Part shown: one piece after another, positions 18,299 to 26,659 of the stretch
How the letters are laid out: every line of letters starts with the position of its first letter
How positions within the stretch are numbered: position 1 is the stretch's first letter
Source: Phocaeicola sartorii JCM 17136 = DSM 21941
GTDB lineage: Bacteria; Bacteroidota; Bacteroidia; Bacteroidales; Bacteroidaceae
Direction of reading: 5' to 3'
Length of the DNA stretch: 64,000 nucleotides
Assembly: GCF_000614185.1 (NCBI RefSeq)
Contig: NZ_BAKM01000032.1
Coordinates: 1-64,000 of the forward strand
Translations under genes and position numbers: made by a program
The notes under the pieces: model-generated
Told to the model about the DNA's origin: nothing
Seen by the model: only the letters and a program-made list of their open reading frames with translations
Database searches by the model: none

Positions 18299-19410
18299 TC
18301 AGCCATTTCCTTTCTTTCCGTCACGCTTCCGTTCTCCACAGCAAAGACTCTGTATTCCCTTTCTATCTTCTTCAATATCTTATCCAGATGATCCCTGTTG
18401 GTATCCGTAATGAAAATCTGCCCGAAACTGTCTCCGGCTACCAGTTTTACAATCTGTTCCACACGGAAAGCATCCAGTTTATCAAAAATATCATCCAACA
18501 ATAACAAAGGAGTGGTGTTGCTGCCTGTTTTCTTCAGAAAATCAAATTGAGCCAATTTCAAGGCGATAAGATAAGTTTTGTTCTGCCCTTGTGAACCCTC
18601 CCGCTTTATCGGAAAATCACCCAACTGCATGATCAAGTCATCTTTGTGAACCCCCTTCAGTGAATATCCCATTATACGGTCACGCTGACGGCTCTCCTTG
18701 ATAATGTCCAGCAATCCCCCACTCAAGGCATGAGATTCATACGCCAAGTCCACCTTCTCTTTATCTTGCGAGATATAAGAATAAAAAGACTGGAAAGTAG
18801 GTATAAATTCAGCTATAAACTCACTACGCTTCTCAAAGACAATCTCGCCCGCAGACGCCATCATCTCCTCCCATACCAGCATCAACTCCTCATCAGGCTC
18901 CTGTTCCGATTTCAACAAGGCATTACGCTGTGCCAACGCCTTATTATAACGTATCAGCGCGTCCAGATATTCCTTATCATATTGCGATATCACCACATCC
19001 ATAAAACGGCGGCGCTCTTCGCTACCTCCCGCAATCAACTCCGCATCAGCAGGAGATACCATTACGAGGGGAATAAACCCGATATGATCTGACAACCGGC
19101 TATATTCCTTTTTATTCCGCTTGAATTGCTTTTTCTGACGACGCTTCAATCCACAATACACCTCTTCCGGATCACCTTGGTCTGTTTCATAAAAACCCTG
19201 AATCACAAAGAACTCCCCTTCATGACGGATATTCTGCGAATCAATGGGATTGGTAGCACTCTTACAAAAAGAAAGATAATAAACCGCATCCAGCAAATTC
19301 GTCTTCCCCATGCCGTTTTGTCCGATAAAACAATTCATCTTCGGCGATAATTCCAGTTCTGCCTGCTCCAGGTTTTTATAATTCAATATCGAGATGCGTT
19401 TCAGTATCAT
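18295..19410 (-). CDS. recF: RecF DNA replication and repair ATPase
   Basis: 371 residues from ATG 19410 (MILKRISILNYKNLEQAEL). Walker A is GQNGMGKTN, the ABC signature region GSQGQNKTYLIALKLAQF, and Walker B LLLLDDIFDKLD. RecF helps load RecA at gapped DNA through RecOR. An upstream in-frame ATG (19437) lies between the -7 box and the true start. A 4-bp overlap leads into the DciA-like gene. Confidence 0.95.
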   Translation of the reverse strand: MILKRISILNYKNLEQAELELSPKMNCFIGQNGMGKTNLLDAVYYLSFCKSATNPIDSQNIRHEGEFFVIQGFYETDQGDPEEVYCGLKRRQKKQFKRNKKEYSRLSDHIGFIPLVMVSPADAELIAGGSEERRRFMDVVISQYDKEYLDALIRYNKALAQRNALLKSEQEPDEELMLVWEEMMASAGEIVFEKRSEFIAEFIPTFQSFYSYISQDKEKVDLAYESHALSGGLLDIIKESRQRDRIMGYSLKGVHKDDLIMQLGDFPIKREGSQGQNKTYLIALKLAQFDFLKKTGSNTTPLLLLDDIFDKLDAFRVEQIVKLVAGDSFGQIFITDTNRDHLDKILKKIEREYRVFAVENGSVTERKEMAE

Positions 19411-19434
19411 AGAACTTTTATTTAATTGAGGATA

Positions 19435-19442
19435 CAAAATTA
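19435..19442 (-). promoter_or_regulatory. recF promoter -7 box
   Basis: Minus-strand TAATTTTG matches TAnnTTTG, 24 bp upstream of ATG 19410; it runs divergently to the promoter at 19507. Confidence 0.45.
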
Positions 19443-19506
19443 GAGATAAAAACGGGAAAAACTAAAAAAACATGCCTGTAAATTTCATTAATACATAGAA
19501 ATAAAC

Positions 19507-19514
19507 TACTTTTG
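19507..19514 (+). promoter_or_regulatory. Promoter -7 box of the TPR membrane protein
   Basis: TACTTTTG fits TAnnTTTG and lies 49 bp before ATG 19563. An apparent earlier start at 19512 falls inside this box and is rejected. Confidence 0.5.
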
Positions 19515-19562
19515 CTGACCGAAAAAGCATATCCGAAAAATAATAAAAAAGTAAATATAAAA

Positions 19563-20240
19563 ATGGCAGAACAAAAACACACTCAGGACCCATTGGATAT
19601 GGAAGAAGCACTGAGTACCTCAGAAGCATTCCTTATCAAGAACAAAGGAAAAATCCTTGGAACTATTGCAGCAGTAGTGATTATCATAGCTGGTTTCATG
19701 GGATATAAGCATTTTATTTCTGAGCCCAATGAAATAAAAGCATCAGAGGCTCTATTTAAAGGAGAACAATATTTCGGAGCTGATAACTTTGAAACCGCAT
19801 TGAATGGTGACAGCATCGGCTACAAAGGTTTCCTGAAAGTAGCAGACGAATTCAGTGGAACAGCTGCCGGCAATCTGGCCAATGCTTATGCAGGTATCTG
19901 CTTTGCACAGTTGGGAAAATATGAAGATGCAGTGAAGTATCTGGATAAGTTCAGCGCTAAAGACCAGCTGGTAAGCCCCGCTATTTTGGGAACTATCGGC
20001 AACTGCTATGCAGAGATGGGACAATTGGACAAAGCCGCAGGAACTTTGCTGAAAGCAGCCGATAAAGCAGACAGCCAGGCATTGAGTCCTATCTATTTGA
20101 TTCAGGCAGGTCAGTTGTTCGAGAAACTGGGCAAGAACAGTGAAGCTGTTAAAGCTTACACATTGGTGAAAGAAAAATACTTCAACTCTTACCAGTCAAT
20201 GGACATCGATAAGTACATCGAGCGTGCATCTATCAAATAA
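19563..20240 (+). CDS. Membrane-anchored tetratricopeptide protein (YfgM-like)
   Basis: 225 residues. A short acidic cytoplasmic tail is followed by one membrane helix (GTIAAVVIIIAGFMGYKHFI). Periplasmic TPR repeats then run from about 80 on (GNLANAYAGICFAQLGKYEDAVKYLDKF, TIGNCYAEMGQLDKAAGTLLKAA). This layout resembles YfgM/ancillary SecYEG-associated proteins. It is monocistronic, with a terminator at 20266-20310. Confidence 0.8.
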   Translation: MAEQKHTQDPLDMEEALSTSEAFLIKNKGKILGTIAAVVIIIAGFMGYKHFISEPNEIKASEALFKGEQYFGADNFETALNGDSIGYKGFLKVADEFSGTAAGNLANAYAGICFAQLGKYEDAVKYLDKFSAKDQLVSPAILGTIGNCYAEMGQLDKAAGTLLKAADKADSQALSPIYLIQAGQLFEKLGKNSEAVKAYTLVKEKYFNSYQSMDIDKYIERASIK

Positions 20241-20265
20241 GAAAAAGAATATACCTTAATGATAT

Positions 20266-20310
20266 AAAGAGGTTGTCTGCACCTGTGTACAGATAACCTC
20301 TTTCTTTTAT
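20266..20310 (+). terminator. Terminator before ribH
   Basis: Stem 20266-20279 with 20290-20303 (AAAGAGGTTGTCTG-type, one mismatch) and a T-rich tail. Confidence 0.85.
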
Positions 20311-20333
20311 TAAACCACTAAAACTAAAAAACA

Positions 20334-20840
20334 ATGGCAACAGCGTATCATAACTTGTCTGACTACGATTTCAATTCAGTACCTAACGCAGAAAATATGC
20401 GTTTCGGTATTGTGGTATCCGAATGGAACAACAACATCACCGGCCCCCTATTGGAAGGTGCCGTAACCACCCTGAAGAAACACGGTGCAAAAGATGAAAA
20501 TATTCTGGTGCAGACAGTACCCGGCAGTTTTGAACTGACTTTCGGTTCCGCACAAATGATAAAAAGTGGAAAAGTAGACGCAGTGATTGCAATAGGTTGC
20601 GTAGTTCGTGGCGATACTCCGCACTTTGACTATGTATGTGCCGGTACCACCCAAGGTATCGCCCAACTGAATGCCGAGGGAGAGATTCCTGTAATCTATG
20701 GTTTGATCACTACCAACACCATGCAACAAGCAGAAGACCGCGCCGGTGGAAAATTAGGCAATAAAGGAGATGAATGTGCAATAACTGCCATCAAAATGCT
20801 CGATTTTAAGCAGAAATTACAGAAAACACAGATTTTATAA
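20334..20840 (+). CDS. ribH: 6,7-dimethyl-8-ribityllumazine synthase
   Basis: 168 residues. Motifs: [46 protein letters not shown] with the catalytic histidine, and [18 protein letters not shown]. The enzyme condenses the ribityl-aminopyrimidine with dihydroxybutanone phosphate in riboflavin synthesis. It forms icosahedral or pentameric shells. It stands apart from other rib genes in this window. No FMN riboswitch is visible in the short upstream gap. Confidence 0.97.
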   Translation: MATAYHNLSDYDFNSVPNAENMRFGIVVSEWNNNITGPLLEGAVTTLKKHGAKDENILVQTVPGSFELTFGSAQMIKSGKVDAVIAIGCVVRGDTPHFDYVCAGTTQGIAQLNAEGEIPVIYGLITTNTMQQAEDRAGGKLGNKGDECAITAIKMLDFKQKLQKTQIL

Positions 20841-20858
20841 AAAAAACTTCCTGCATAA

Positions 20859-20889
20859 TTTGCATATTCAAAAAAAAGCCGTACCTTTG
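20859..20889 (+). promoter_or_regulatory. Promoter of the tRNA-Tyr/tRNA-Gly unit
   Basis: TTTG (20859-20862) and TACCTTTG (20882-20889) are 19 bp apart: a textbook Bacteroidetes primary-sigma promoter. Initiation is expected near 20896. Confidence 0.85.
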
Positions 20890-20951
20890 CATCGCAATTG
20901 AGAAACAAACCTACTCAATAAGAGAATTGAGATAGAATCTTAAGAGCGAAT

Positions 20952-21034
20952 GGGCAAATACCAGAGTGGCCAAATGGGGCAGACTGTAAATCTGCTGTCT
21001 TTCGACTTCGGTGGTTCGAATCCATCTTTGCCCA
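20952..21034 (+). tRNA. tRNA-Tyr (anticodon GUA)
   Basis: An 83-nt class II tRNA: acceptor GGGCAAA/TTTGCCC, anticodon loop CTGTAAA (GUA), a long variable arm, and T loop TTCGAAT. It lies 8 nt before tRNA-Gly in one transcript. Confidence 0.97.
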
Positions 21035-21042
21035 CGAAAATT

Positions 21043-21115
21043 GCGGAAGTAGCTCAGTTGATAGAGCATTAGCCTTCCAAGCTGAGGGTCGCGGGTTTGA
21101 GCCCCGTCTTCCGCT
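21043..21115 (+). tRNA. tRNA-Gly (anticodon UCC)
   Basis: 73 nt: acceptor GCGGAAG/CTTCCGC, D arm GCTC/GAGC, anticodon loop CTTCCAA (UCC), T arm GCGGG/CCCGT with T loop TTTGAGC. A terminator follows at 21122. Confidence 0.97.
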
Positions 21116-21121
21116 CTACAG

Positions 21122-21148
21122 AAGAGATGATTAAATCATCTCTTTTTT
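21122..21148 (+). terminator. Terminator of the tRNA-Tyr/Gly unit
   Basis: AAGAGATGAT and ATCATCTCTT pair and are followed by a run of Ts. Confidence 0.9.
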
Positions 21149-21190
21149 TATACAACTACTCCATAAACCAATAAAACTTTTCGGCTTGCC

Positions 21191-21215
21191 AATTGTTGTA
21201 TGAATAACAACAATT
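21191..21215 (+). promoter_or_regulatory. Inverted repeat upstream of the pirin gene (possible operator)
   Basis: AATTGTTGT (21191-21199) and ACAACAATT (21207-21215) form a perfect 9-bp inverted repeat with a 7-nt centre, 23 bp upstream of the pirin start. It could be an operator or a leader hairpin; no T-run follows. Confidence 0.4.
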
Positions 21216-21237
21216 TTAATAGAAAGGACATTGAGTT

Positions 21238-21942
21238 ATGAAGACTGTCATTGACAAAGCCAACACAAGAGGTTATTTTAATCATGGATGGCTAAAGACC
21301 TACCATACATTCAGCTTCGCAGATTATTATAATCCCAGACGTATACACTTCGGTACTTTGCGTGTATTGAATGATGATACTGTGGCTCCCGGAGAAGGTT
21401 TCGGCATGCACCCGCATAAAAATATGGAAGTAGTATCCATCCCTTTACAAGGATATTTAAGACACGGAGATAATGTACAAAATGAAAGTACCATCACCCC
21501 CGGAGAAATCCAGGTAATGAGTACAGGAACAGGTATCTATCACAGTGAATACAATGCCAGTAAAACGGAAGATCTGAAATTTCTGCAAATCTGGGTGATT
21601 CCTAATGTAGAGGAAACCAAACCCGAATACCATAATTATGATATCCGCCCGTTATTGAAACATAACGAACTGACAACTTTCATTTCTCCCTCCGGAAACA
21701 CACCGGCACATCTGCTACAGGATGCCTGGTTCTCTATGGGCACATTAGATGCCGGACATAGTGTGATATATCGTATGCACAAACCTCGCACAGGTGTTTA
21801 CATTTTCGTTATAGAAGGAGAGATTAATGTAGCAGGCGAGAATCTTTCACGCCGTGACGGTATCGGTATATGGGACATTGAAAGTGTCACTATCGAAGCC
21901 ATTTCGGAAACACAGATACTGGCTATTGAAGTAGCTATGTAA
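21238..21942 (+). CDS. Pirin family protein (YhhW-like quercetinase fold)
   Basis: 234 residues, a bicupin. The metal site is visible in GMHPHKNMEVVSIPLQGYLRHGD (His, His, Glu, His). GTGIYHSEYNAS and FLQIWVIPNVEETKP are typical of bacterial pirins. Members can bind iron and some cleave quercetin. The physiological role is unknown. It stands alone after the tRNA terminator. Confidence 0.92.
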   Translation: MKTVIDKANTRGYFNHGWLKTYHTFSFADYYNPRRIHFGTLRVLNDDTVAPGEGFGMHPHKNMEVVSIPLQGYLRHGDNVQNESTITPGEIQVMSTGTGIYHSEYNASKTEDLKFLQIWVIPNVEETKPEYHNYDIRPLLKHNELTTFISPSGNTPAHLLQDAWFSMGTLDAGHSVIYRMHKPRTGVYIFVIEGEINVAGENLSRRDGIGIWDIESVTIEAISETQILAIEVAM

Positions 21943-21943
21943 A

Positions 21944-22373
21944 CTATATATTTGTGGCGCAATCATCCAAACGGGAGATTTGCGCCACAAATTCCTCTTT
22001 ACTTCCTTGTCCTAATCCCATTTTTCTACAAATTCTATACACCACACGGTCCACAGAACGGGATTGCACATCTAGCAGGCCAGCTATTTCATCAAACAAC
22101 GGAAGATTTCAGAAGAGGGCACGAAGATTTTAAAGCTTCTTGACGAAGGCTGTCTGCTTGTGCAGTTCTGCCCAAATGTTTATACAAGGCCGCCAATTCG
22201 GTATCATACCTATAACGGGATTCCGCAGTACGGGTGCGTTCCATCGCTTTTAACAGGAATGAAACTGCCGGTTCCCACTCCCGTTGATCTTTCTCTTTCA
22301 AAGCTAATTGATAATAAATCTTCTCTTGCGAGGTAAAATCCATCCGGTTGACCAACCGTAAAATGCAATAGTT
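21944..22373 (-). pseudogene. Broken gene: TPR-like segment plus C-terminal HTH-like segment
   Basis: Minus strand. A possible start MKLLHFT at 22373 and the segment 22355-22092 (QEKIYYQLALKEKDQREWEPAVSFLLKAME.., TPR-like) are in different frames. A third frame carries EIAGLLDVQSRSVDRVVYRI and ends at 21944, which looks like a helix-turn-helix end. At least two frame changes are needed, so this is either real decay or a cluster of sequence errors. It ends 1 bp from the pirin stop. Compare Bacteroidales TPR/HTH regulators, which are usually much longer. Confidence 0.4.
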
Positions 22374-22385
22374 TCATAGATTCAA

Positions 22386-22580
22386 TCAATTTTTGAAGGT
22401 ATATACAATAATAAGCGGATTATCATCCTCTGCCATAGAAATAGGAGTTTCCTTCTGAATGGCCGGACGTAAATCCACCTTCCATACACCTGTTTTTTGT
22501 AATGAACCGGATTGACATGTAACCAGAATCAATAGAATAATGATTATACCTAACCCCATCTGTGCTTTGCTTTTCATCAT
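22386..22580 (-). CDS. Small hypothetical membrane/secreted protein
   Basis: 64 residues with a hydrophobic N-terminus (MGLGIIIILLILVTCQSGS) that could be a lipoprotein signal (cysteine 22). A short polar tail follows. It sits directly upstream of the broken TPR/HTH frame on the same strand and may be the first piece of that gene. No family recognised. Confidence 0.35.
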   Translation of the reverse strand: MMKSKAQMGLGIIIILLILVTCQSGSLQKTGVWKVDLRPAIQKETPISMAEDDNPLIIVYTFKN

Positions 22581-22738
22581 AGTTTATTTTTTTCAAAGCA
22601 AAGATAGACAAGAACCAATAATTTACAGAAGGAAAACTGAAGGAATTTTGCGACAACACAAATCTCTGATTATCTTTTAATTACAGACAACCAGAGATCA
22701 TTATTGCGACAAAAGCAAAAGCTTTTTCAGCGTGTTTC

Positions 22739-23497
22739 TCAGAGTTCTATTGTTAATTCTACCGGACAATGATCCGAACCGAAGATATCCGTATGGATAT
22801 GTGCACCTTTCAACTTATTCCTCAGTGAATCGGAAGTGAGGAAATAATCAATACGCCAGCCTGCATTCTTTTCACGAGCCTTGAAACGATAAGACCACCA
22901 TGAATAGATTCCTTCCTGTTCCGGATAAAAATAGCGGAACGTATCCGTAAAACCGGAGTCGAGCAAAGTGGTGAACTTGGTACGTTCCTCATCAGTGAAA
23001 CCTGCATTTTTACGGTTTGTCTTAGGATTCTTCAAGTCTATTTCCTTATGTGCCACGTTCAGGTCACCACACACAATGACCGGTTTCTTTTCTTCCAGTT
23101 TTTTCAGATAGGCACGGAAATCATCTTCCCACTTCATTCTATAATCCAACCGTCGCAATTCGTCCTGCGAATTGGGAGTATATACCGTAATCAAATAAAA
23201 CGATTCCAGCTCAAGAGTGATCACCCGTCCTTCGTGGTCGTGCTCTTCTATGCCTAAGCCGTATGTCACAGATAACGGTTTGACTTTCGAAAAGATGGCT
23301 GTACCTGAATATCCCTTCTTCTCAGCATAATTCCAATAAGAGTAATATCCTTCAAACTTCACATCCAGTTGCCCTTCCTGCATCTTTGTTTCCTGCAAGC
23401 AGAAGAAATCGGCGTCCAAGCGATTGAAAGCATCGGTAAAACCTTTATCGTAACAGGCCCGCAGGCCGTTTACATTCCATGATATGAATTTCAACAT
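22739..23497 (-). CDS. xth: Exodeoxyribonuclease III (AP endonuclease)
   Basis: 252 residues of the exonuclease-endonuclease-phosphatase fold. Motifs: [19 protein letters not shown] (metal Glu), [12 protein letters not shown] (catalytic Asp/Asn), [12 protein letters not shown], and GSDHCPVEL (catalytic His). It cuts at abasic sites in base excision repair. It is leftward and downstream of the secG terminator, so it has its own transcript. Confidence 0.95.
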   Translation of the reverse strand: MLKFISWNVNGLRACYDKGFTDAFNRLDADFFCLQETKMQEGQLDVKFEGYYSYWNYAEKKGYSGTAIFSKVKPLSVTYGLGIEEHDHEGRVITLELESFYLITVYTPNSQDELRRLDYRMKWEDDFRAYLKKLEEKKPVIVCGDLNVAHKEIDLKNPKTNRKNAGFTDEERTKFTTLLDSGFTDTFRYFYPEQEGIYSWWSYRFKAREKNAGWRIDYFLTSDSLRNKLKGAHIHTDIFGSDHCPVELTIEL

Positions 23498-23589
23498 GAT
23501 TCTTTTGTTATTTGTAGATTAAAAAAACATTCCGGAACAAAAGTAAGCACAAAAGCATACTTATCAAAACAAAAAAACTTAAAACAAAA

Positions 23590-23624
23590 AAGCGTCCCCT
23601 TTCCGTAAACGGAACAGGACGCTT
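23590..23624 (-). terminator. Terminator after secG
   Basis: AAGCGTCC (23590-23597) pairs with GGACGCTT (23617-23624), with TTCCG/CGGAA pairing inside. On the minus strand a T-rich run follows. Confidence 0.85.
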
Positions 23625-23659
23625 ATCCTTATGAATTAAGGAATAAATTTTCTCTATAA

Positions 23660-24025
23660 TTACTGTGCCGAATCACCTGGAGCAGGAGTTTCTGTTGCAG
23701 CATCATTTGTTTGCGGAGCAGCAAAACCTGAAGGTGCATTCAGCGGATTAGTAGCCCCTTCTTTCACTGCTTCTTCCATAATTACAGAAGATTCAGTATG
23801 GGCTGCAGGAACAAAATAAGCTGTAAGCACACTACATGCTACCATAAAAGCAGCTAATCCCCATGTTAATTTCTCAATAAAATCTGTAGTCTTGCGAACC
23901 CCCATAATTTGATTTGAAGAAGCAAAACTAGAAGCCAGACCACCACCTTTTGAGTTCTGAATCAGTACGACAAAGCACATCAAAAGAGCTGCAAGCACAA
24001 TTAATCCAATAAGTAATAAATACAT
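23660..24025 (-). CDS. secG: Preprotein translocase subunit SecG
   Basis: 121 residues. Two membrane helices flank the hallmark loop VLIQNSKGGGLASSFASSNQIMGVRKT. An Ala/Pro/Glu-rich C-terminal extension is common in Bacteroidetes. SecG is an accessory of the SecYE channel. It starts 5 bp after the stop of the preceding gene and is last in a leftward operon running from about 26.6 kb. Confidence 0.95.
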   Translation of the reverse strand: MYLLLIGLIVLAALLMCFVVLIQNSKGGGLASSFASSNQIMGVRKTTDFIEKLTWGLAAFMVACSVLTAYFVPAAHTESSVIMEEAVKEGATNPLNAPSGFAAPQTNDAATETPAPGDSAQ

Positions 24026-24030
24026 TTTCT

Positions 24031-24783
24031 TTATTTTGATTTAGTGTTAATAATCAATTTCTCCAAAAATCTTATTTGGTCTGCAAAGTAAGCGTTTTTT
24101 TTTGGATATTTCAAATTTAATTTTTTAATAATTTCCAGAGCCTTAGAATATCTTTGTTGTTTAACGTATATTTTAGCCAATGTTTCGGTAAAATAGCTTT
24201 CCTCTTCCATATCCTCCTCAGTATCTTCCGGTTCATCCGCTTCAGCAACTTCTTTCTTCGCTGCTGTCACCTCTTTCATTCCTAATTGAGGCAACAAAGG
24301 TTCTTCTGCCGACTTTTCAATAAAATCGTCTATCAAACTCTGTCCTTTCATCTGAGGAACATCATCAGATACACGTTCTTCCTCATGCAATAAAAAGGAA
24401 GTATAATCTGTCGTTACATCCATTGGTAATTCCACAGCAACGGGCTCTTCAGGCAAAGAAGACAAGAAAGCATCGATCAATGAAAGAGTACGGTCCAATC
24501 CGGCATTTTCCTTAGGCCGGTCTTGCTTTTCAAAGGAAGATACAGTAAAGCGTTCCCCTTCTATCAGATAAAAAAGCACCTTGCGGTCGGCTACATACAA
24601 TGCAGCCTTGCGTAGTTCCTCACCGAATGTTATGTCATGCAATAGAAACAGATTCTTCAGATAAAGCAATCTCACTGTCTGAAAATACGGATAACGCGCG
24701 AGTAGCGTCCGCAACTCGTACAAAGTATCCCGATTCAGTCGTTCAGGATGCGTTATCCATTCATATAATTGTTGTTGTATCAT
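24031..24783 (-). CDS. TPR-like protein upstream of secG
   Basis: 250 residues, acidic. The N-terminal helices (ELRTLLARYPYFQTVRLLYLKNLFLLHD) and a C-terminal TPR unit (ETLAKIYVKQQRYSKALEIIKKLNLKYPKKNAYFADQ) are connected by a Glu-rich linker near 170-200. No signal peptide, so probably cytoplasmic. The family is conserved between lptE and secG in Bacteroidales; function unknown. Confidence 0.75.
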   Translation of the reverse strand: MIQQQLYEWITHPERLNRDTLYELRTLLARYPYFQTVRLLYLKNLFLLHDITFGEELRKAALYVADRKVLFYLIEGERFTVSSFEKQDRPKENAGLDRTLSLIDAFLSSLPEEPVAVELPMDVTTDYTSFLLHEEERVSDDVPQMKGQSLIDDFIEKSAEEPLLPQLGMKEVTAAKKEVAEADEPEDTEEDMEEESYFTETLAKIYVKQQRYSKALEIIKKLNLKYPKKNAYFADQIRFLEKLIINTKSK

Positions 24784-24799
24784 GACAGAAAAGAACCCA

Positions 24800-25327
24800 C
24801 TACCAGTTTGCTACGGTAGCATTGAATATTTGCTCTACGATTTCTTTAATCATCTGGTTTACCAACTCATCCTGTACCGCACTCAGCTGCTGATTGGAAT
24901 TATATTCACGGCTAGCAGAGAATTGCTGTCCGTTCATATTCTCTGCCGGGTTAGAGCTGTTGACAAAATTCACTCTAACCGTCATACGCAATTCCACCAT
25001 ACTGGAATAACCGTCAGAACCGATTCCTTTGTTCAACGCATCATAATTGGTTATCTCCCCCGACAATTGCAGGTCACCTCCACGCTTGACTTGCTTCAAC
25101 CGGGTCTGCTGCATATAAATATCCTGTAATGCCGTATTGAACATGCTCTCCATCGGTCCCCATACAAAACCAGCCGAACGGTTCGGGAAATTCTCGAACG
25201 AAATAGTCTTTACCTTTGTATAATCTATAGAAGATCCGTTAAACTTATAGGAAATAGAACAAGCAGTCACTATCCCCGCCAATACCATCAACACACCAAC
25301 TACTTTCAATTGTTTAATCCAAGCCAT
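24800..25327 (-). CDS. LptE-like LPS assembly lipoprotein
   Basis: 175 residues with a lipoprotein signal ([21 protein letters not shown], cysteine near 23). A mixed alpha/beta domain follows ([34 protein letters not shown]), as in the LptE family. LptE plugs the LptD barrel and helps insert LPS in the outer membrane. It overlaps the sigma-54 activator by 14 bp and precedes the TPR protein by 16 bp. Confidence 0.82.
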   Translation of the reverse strand: MAWIKQLKVVGVLMVLAGIVTACSISYKFNGSSIDYTKVKTISFENFPNRSAGFVWGPMESMFNTALQDIYMQQTRLKQVKRGGDLQLSGEITNYDALNKGIGSDGYSSMVELRMTVRVNFVNSSNPAENMNGQQFSASREYNSNQQLSAVQDELVNQMIKEIVEQIFNATVANW

Positions 25328-26578
25328 ATTCTTTTATTTTTCTATAAAGTGTACGCTCTGAAATATTCAAATCTTTTGCCGCATTCTTACGCTTTCCATG
25401 ATGACGGTCGAGCGCCTTACGTATCATTTCCTTCTCCACTTCGTCCAATGACAAGGTGGCTTCCTCTACAACTTCCTCCGTATCCTGAATATCATCCACT
25501 ATAGGATGAACCGGCTTGGCGGCAGAAATTATAGTAGGTGTAGCGGGCACTACTGTCGTAACCAAATTCCGCTGCGGTTCCTGATAATAAGAAACCGCTG
25601 TAGTAGCCGGCGGTGCCGGAACAGGTTGCGCTCCGCGTTCCGCCATCAATGTATTGACTAATTTCTTCAAATCAGTCACATCACGCCGCATATCAAACAA
25701 TACCTGATACAAAATCTCACGCTCGCTTTCAAAAGCCTTTCCGGTACTTGCCTTCACACCAAACAAAGCGGGCAAGCCGGAATTCACATGCTGTTCCGGT
25801 AAATAATTCCGCAAAATTTCCGCCGTTATGTCACGGTTAGTCTCAATAATAGATATCTGTTCAGTAATATTCTTCAACTGACGCACATTACCGGGCCATG
25901 GATAAGCCAGCAACAAAGTTTTCGCATCTTCTGTCAACTGGATAGCCGGCATACGGTATTTCTCAGCAAAATCTGATGCAAATTTACGGAAAAGTAACGT
26001 TATATCATCCCCACGTTCACGCAAAGGCGGTATTTTAATAGGCACCGTGTTCAGACGATAATATAAATCCTCACGAAAACGCCCCTGGGCGATTGCTTCC
26101 GTCAGATTCACATTGGTTGCCGCGACAATACGTACATCAGTCTTCTGCACTTTGGATGAACCGACTTTGATGAATTCGCCACTTTCAAGCACACGTAACA
26201 GACGCGCCTGTGTAGCAAGAGGCAACTCCCCCACTTCATCCAGAAAAATAGTTCCTCCATTGGCTTCGGCAAAATACCCGTTACGGTCACCGATAGCTCC
26301 TGTAAAAGCTCCTTTTTCATGACCAAAAAGTTCCGAGTCGATAGTCCCTTCGGGTATAGCTCCACAGTTCACCGCTATGTAATGCCCATGCTTGCGACGG
26401 CTGAATTGATGGATTATTTGTGGGAAGTTTTCTTTTCCGACCCCGCTTTCGCCAGTTATTAAGACAGATAAATCAGTGGGCGCCACCTGAATAGCCACAT
26501 CTATGGCACGATTCAGCCTTCGGCGTTACCGATAATTCCAAATCTGAGTTTTACATTTTGTATTTCCGACCTGACCAT
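25314..26578 (-). CDS. Sigma-54-dependent transcriptional activator without receiver domain, frame interrupted once
   Basis: About 421 residues when one base is restored. Short N-terminus from ATG 26578 ([21 protein letters not shown]), then an AAA+ domain: Walker [15 protein letters not shown] in [15 protein letters not shown], Walker B FLDEVGEL, and R-finger region. A C-terminal Fis-type helix-turn-helix ([25 protein letters not shown]) completes it. The break lies near 26516, where AAGGCTG would read AAGGGCTG. It resembles PspF-like enhancer-binding proteins with no N-terminal sensor. It overlaps lptE by 14 bp. Confidence 0.88.
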
Positions 26579-26596
26579 ATTCACTCTATTATATGA

Positions 26597-26604
26597 CAAA
26601 ATTA
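26597..26604 (-). promoter_or_regulatory. Promoter -7 box of the sigma-54 activator/lptE/secG operon
   Basis: Minus-strand TAATTTTG fits TAnnTTTG, 18 bp before ATG 26578, with a TTGT-like -33 around 26622. Confidence 0.4.
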
Positions 26605-26659
26605 CAAATTCCCCGGCACACAACAAGTAATTATGGCAGTTTTTTACCGGGTTACTCCG

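Noticed and set aside
19512..19562. Upstream start of the TPR membrane protein
   Set aside because: It falls within the -7 box at 19507-19514, so it would not be transcribed as a start codon.
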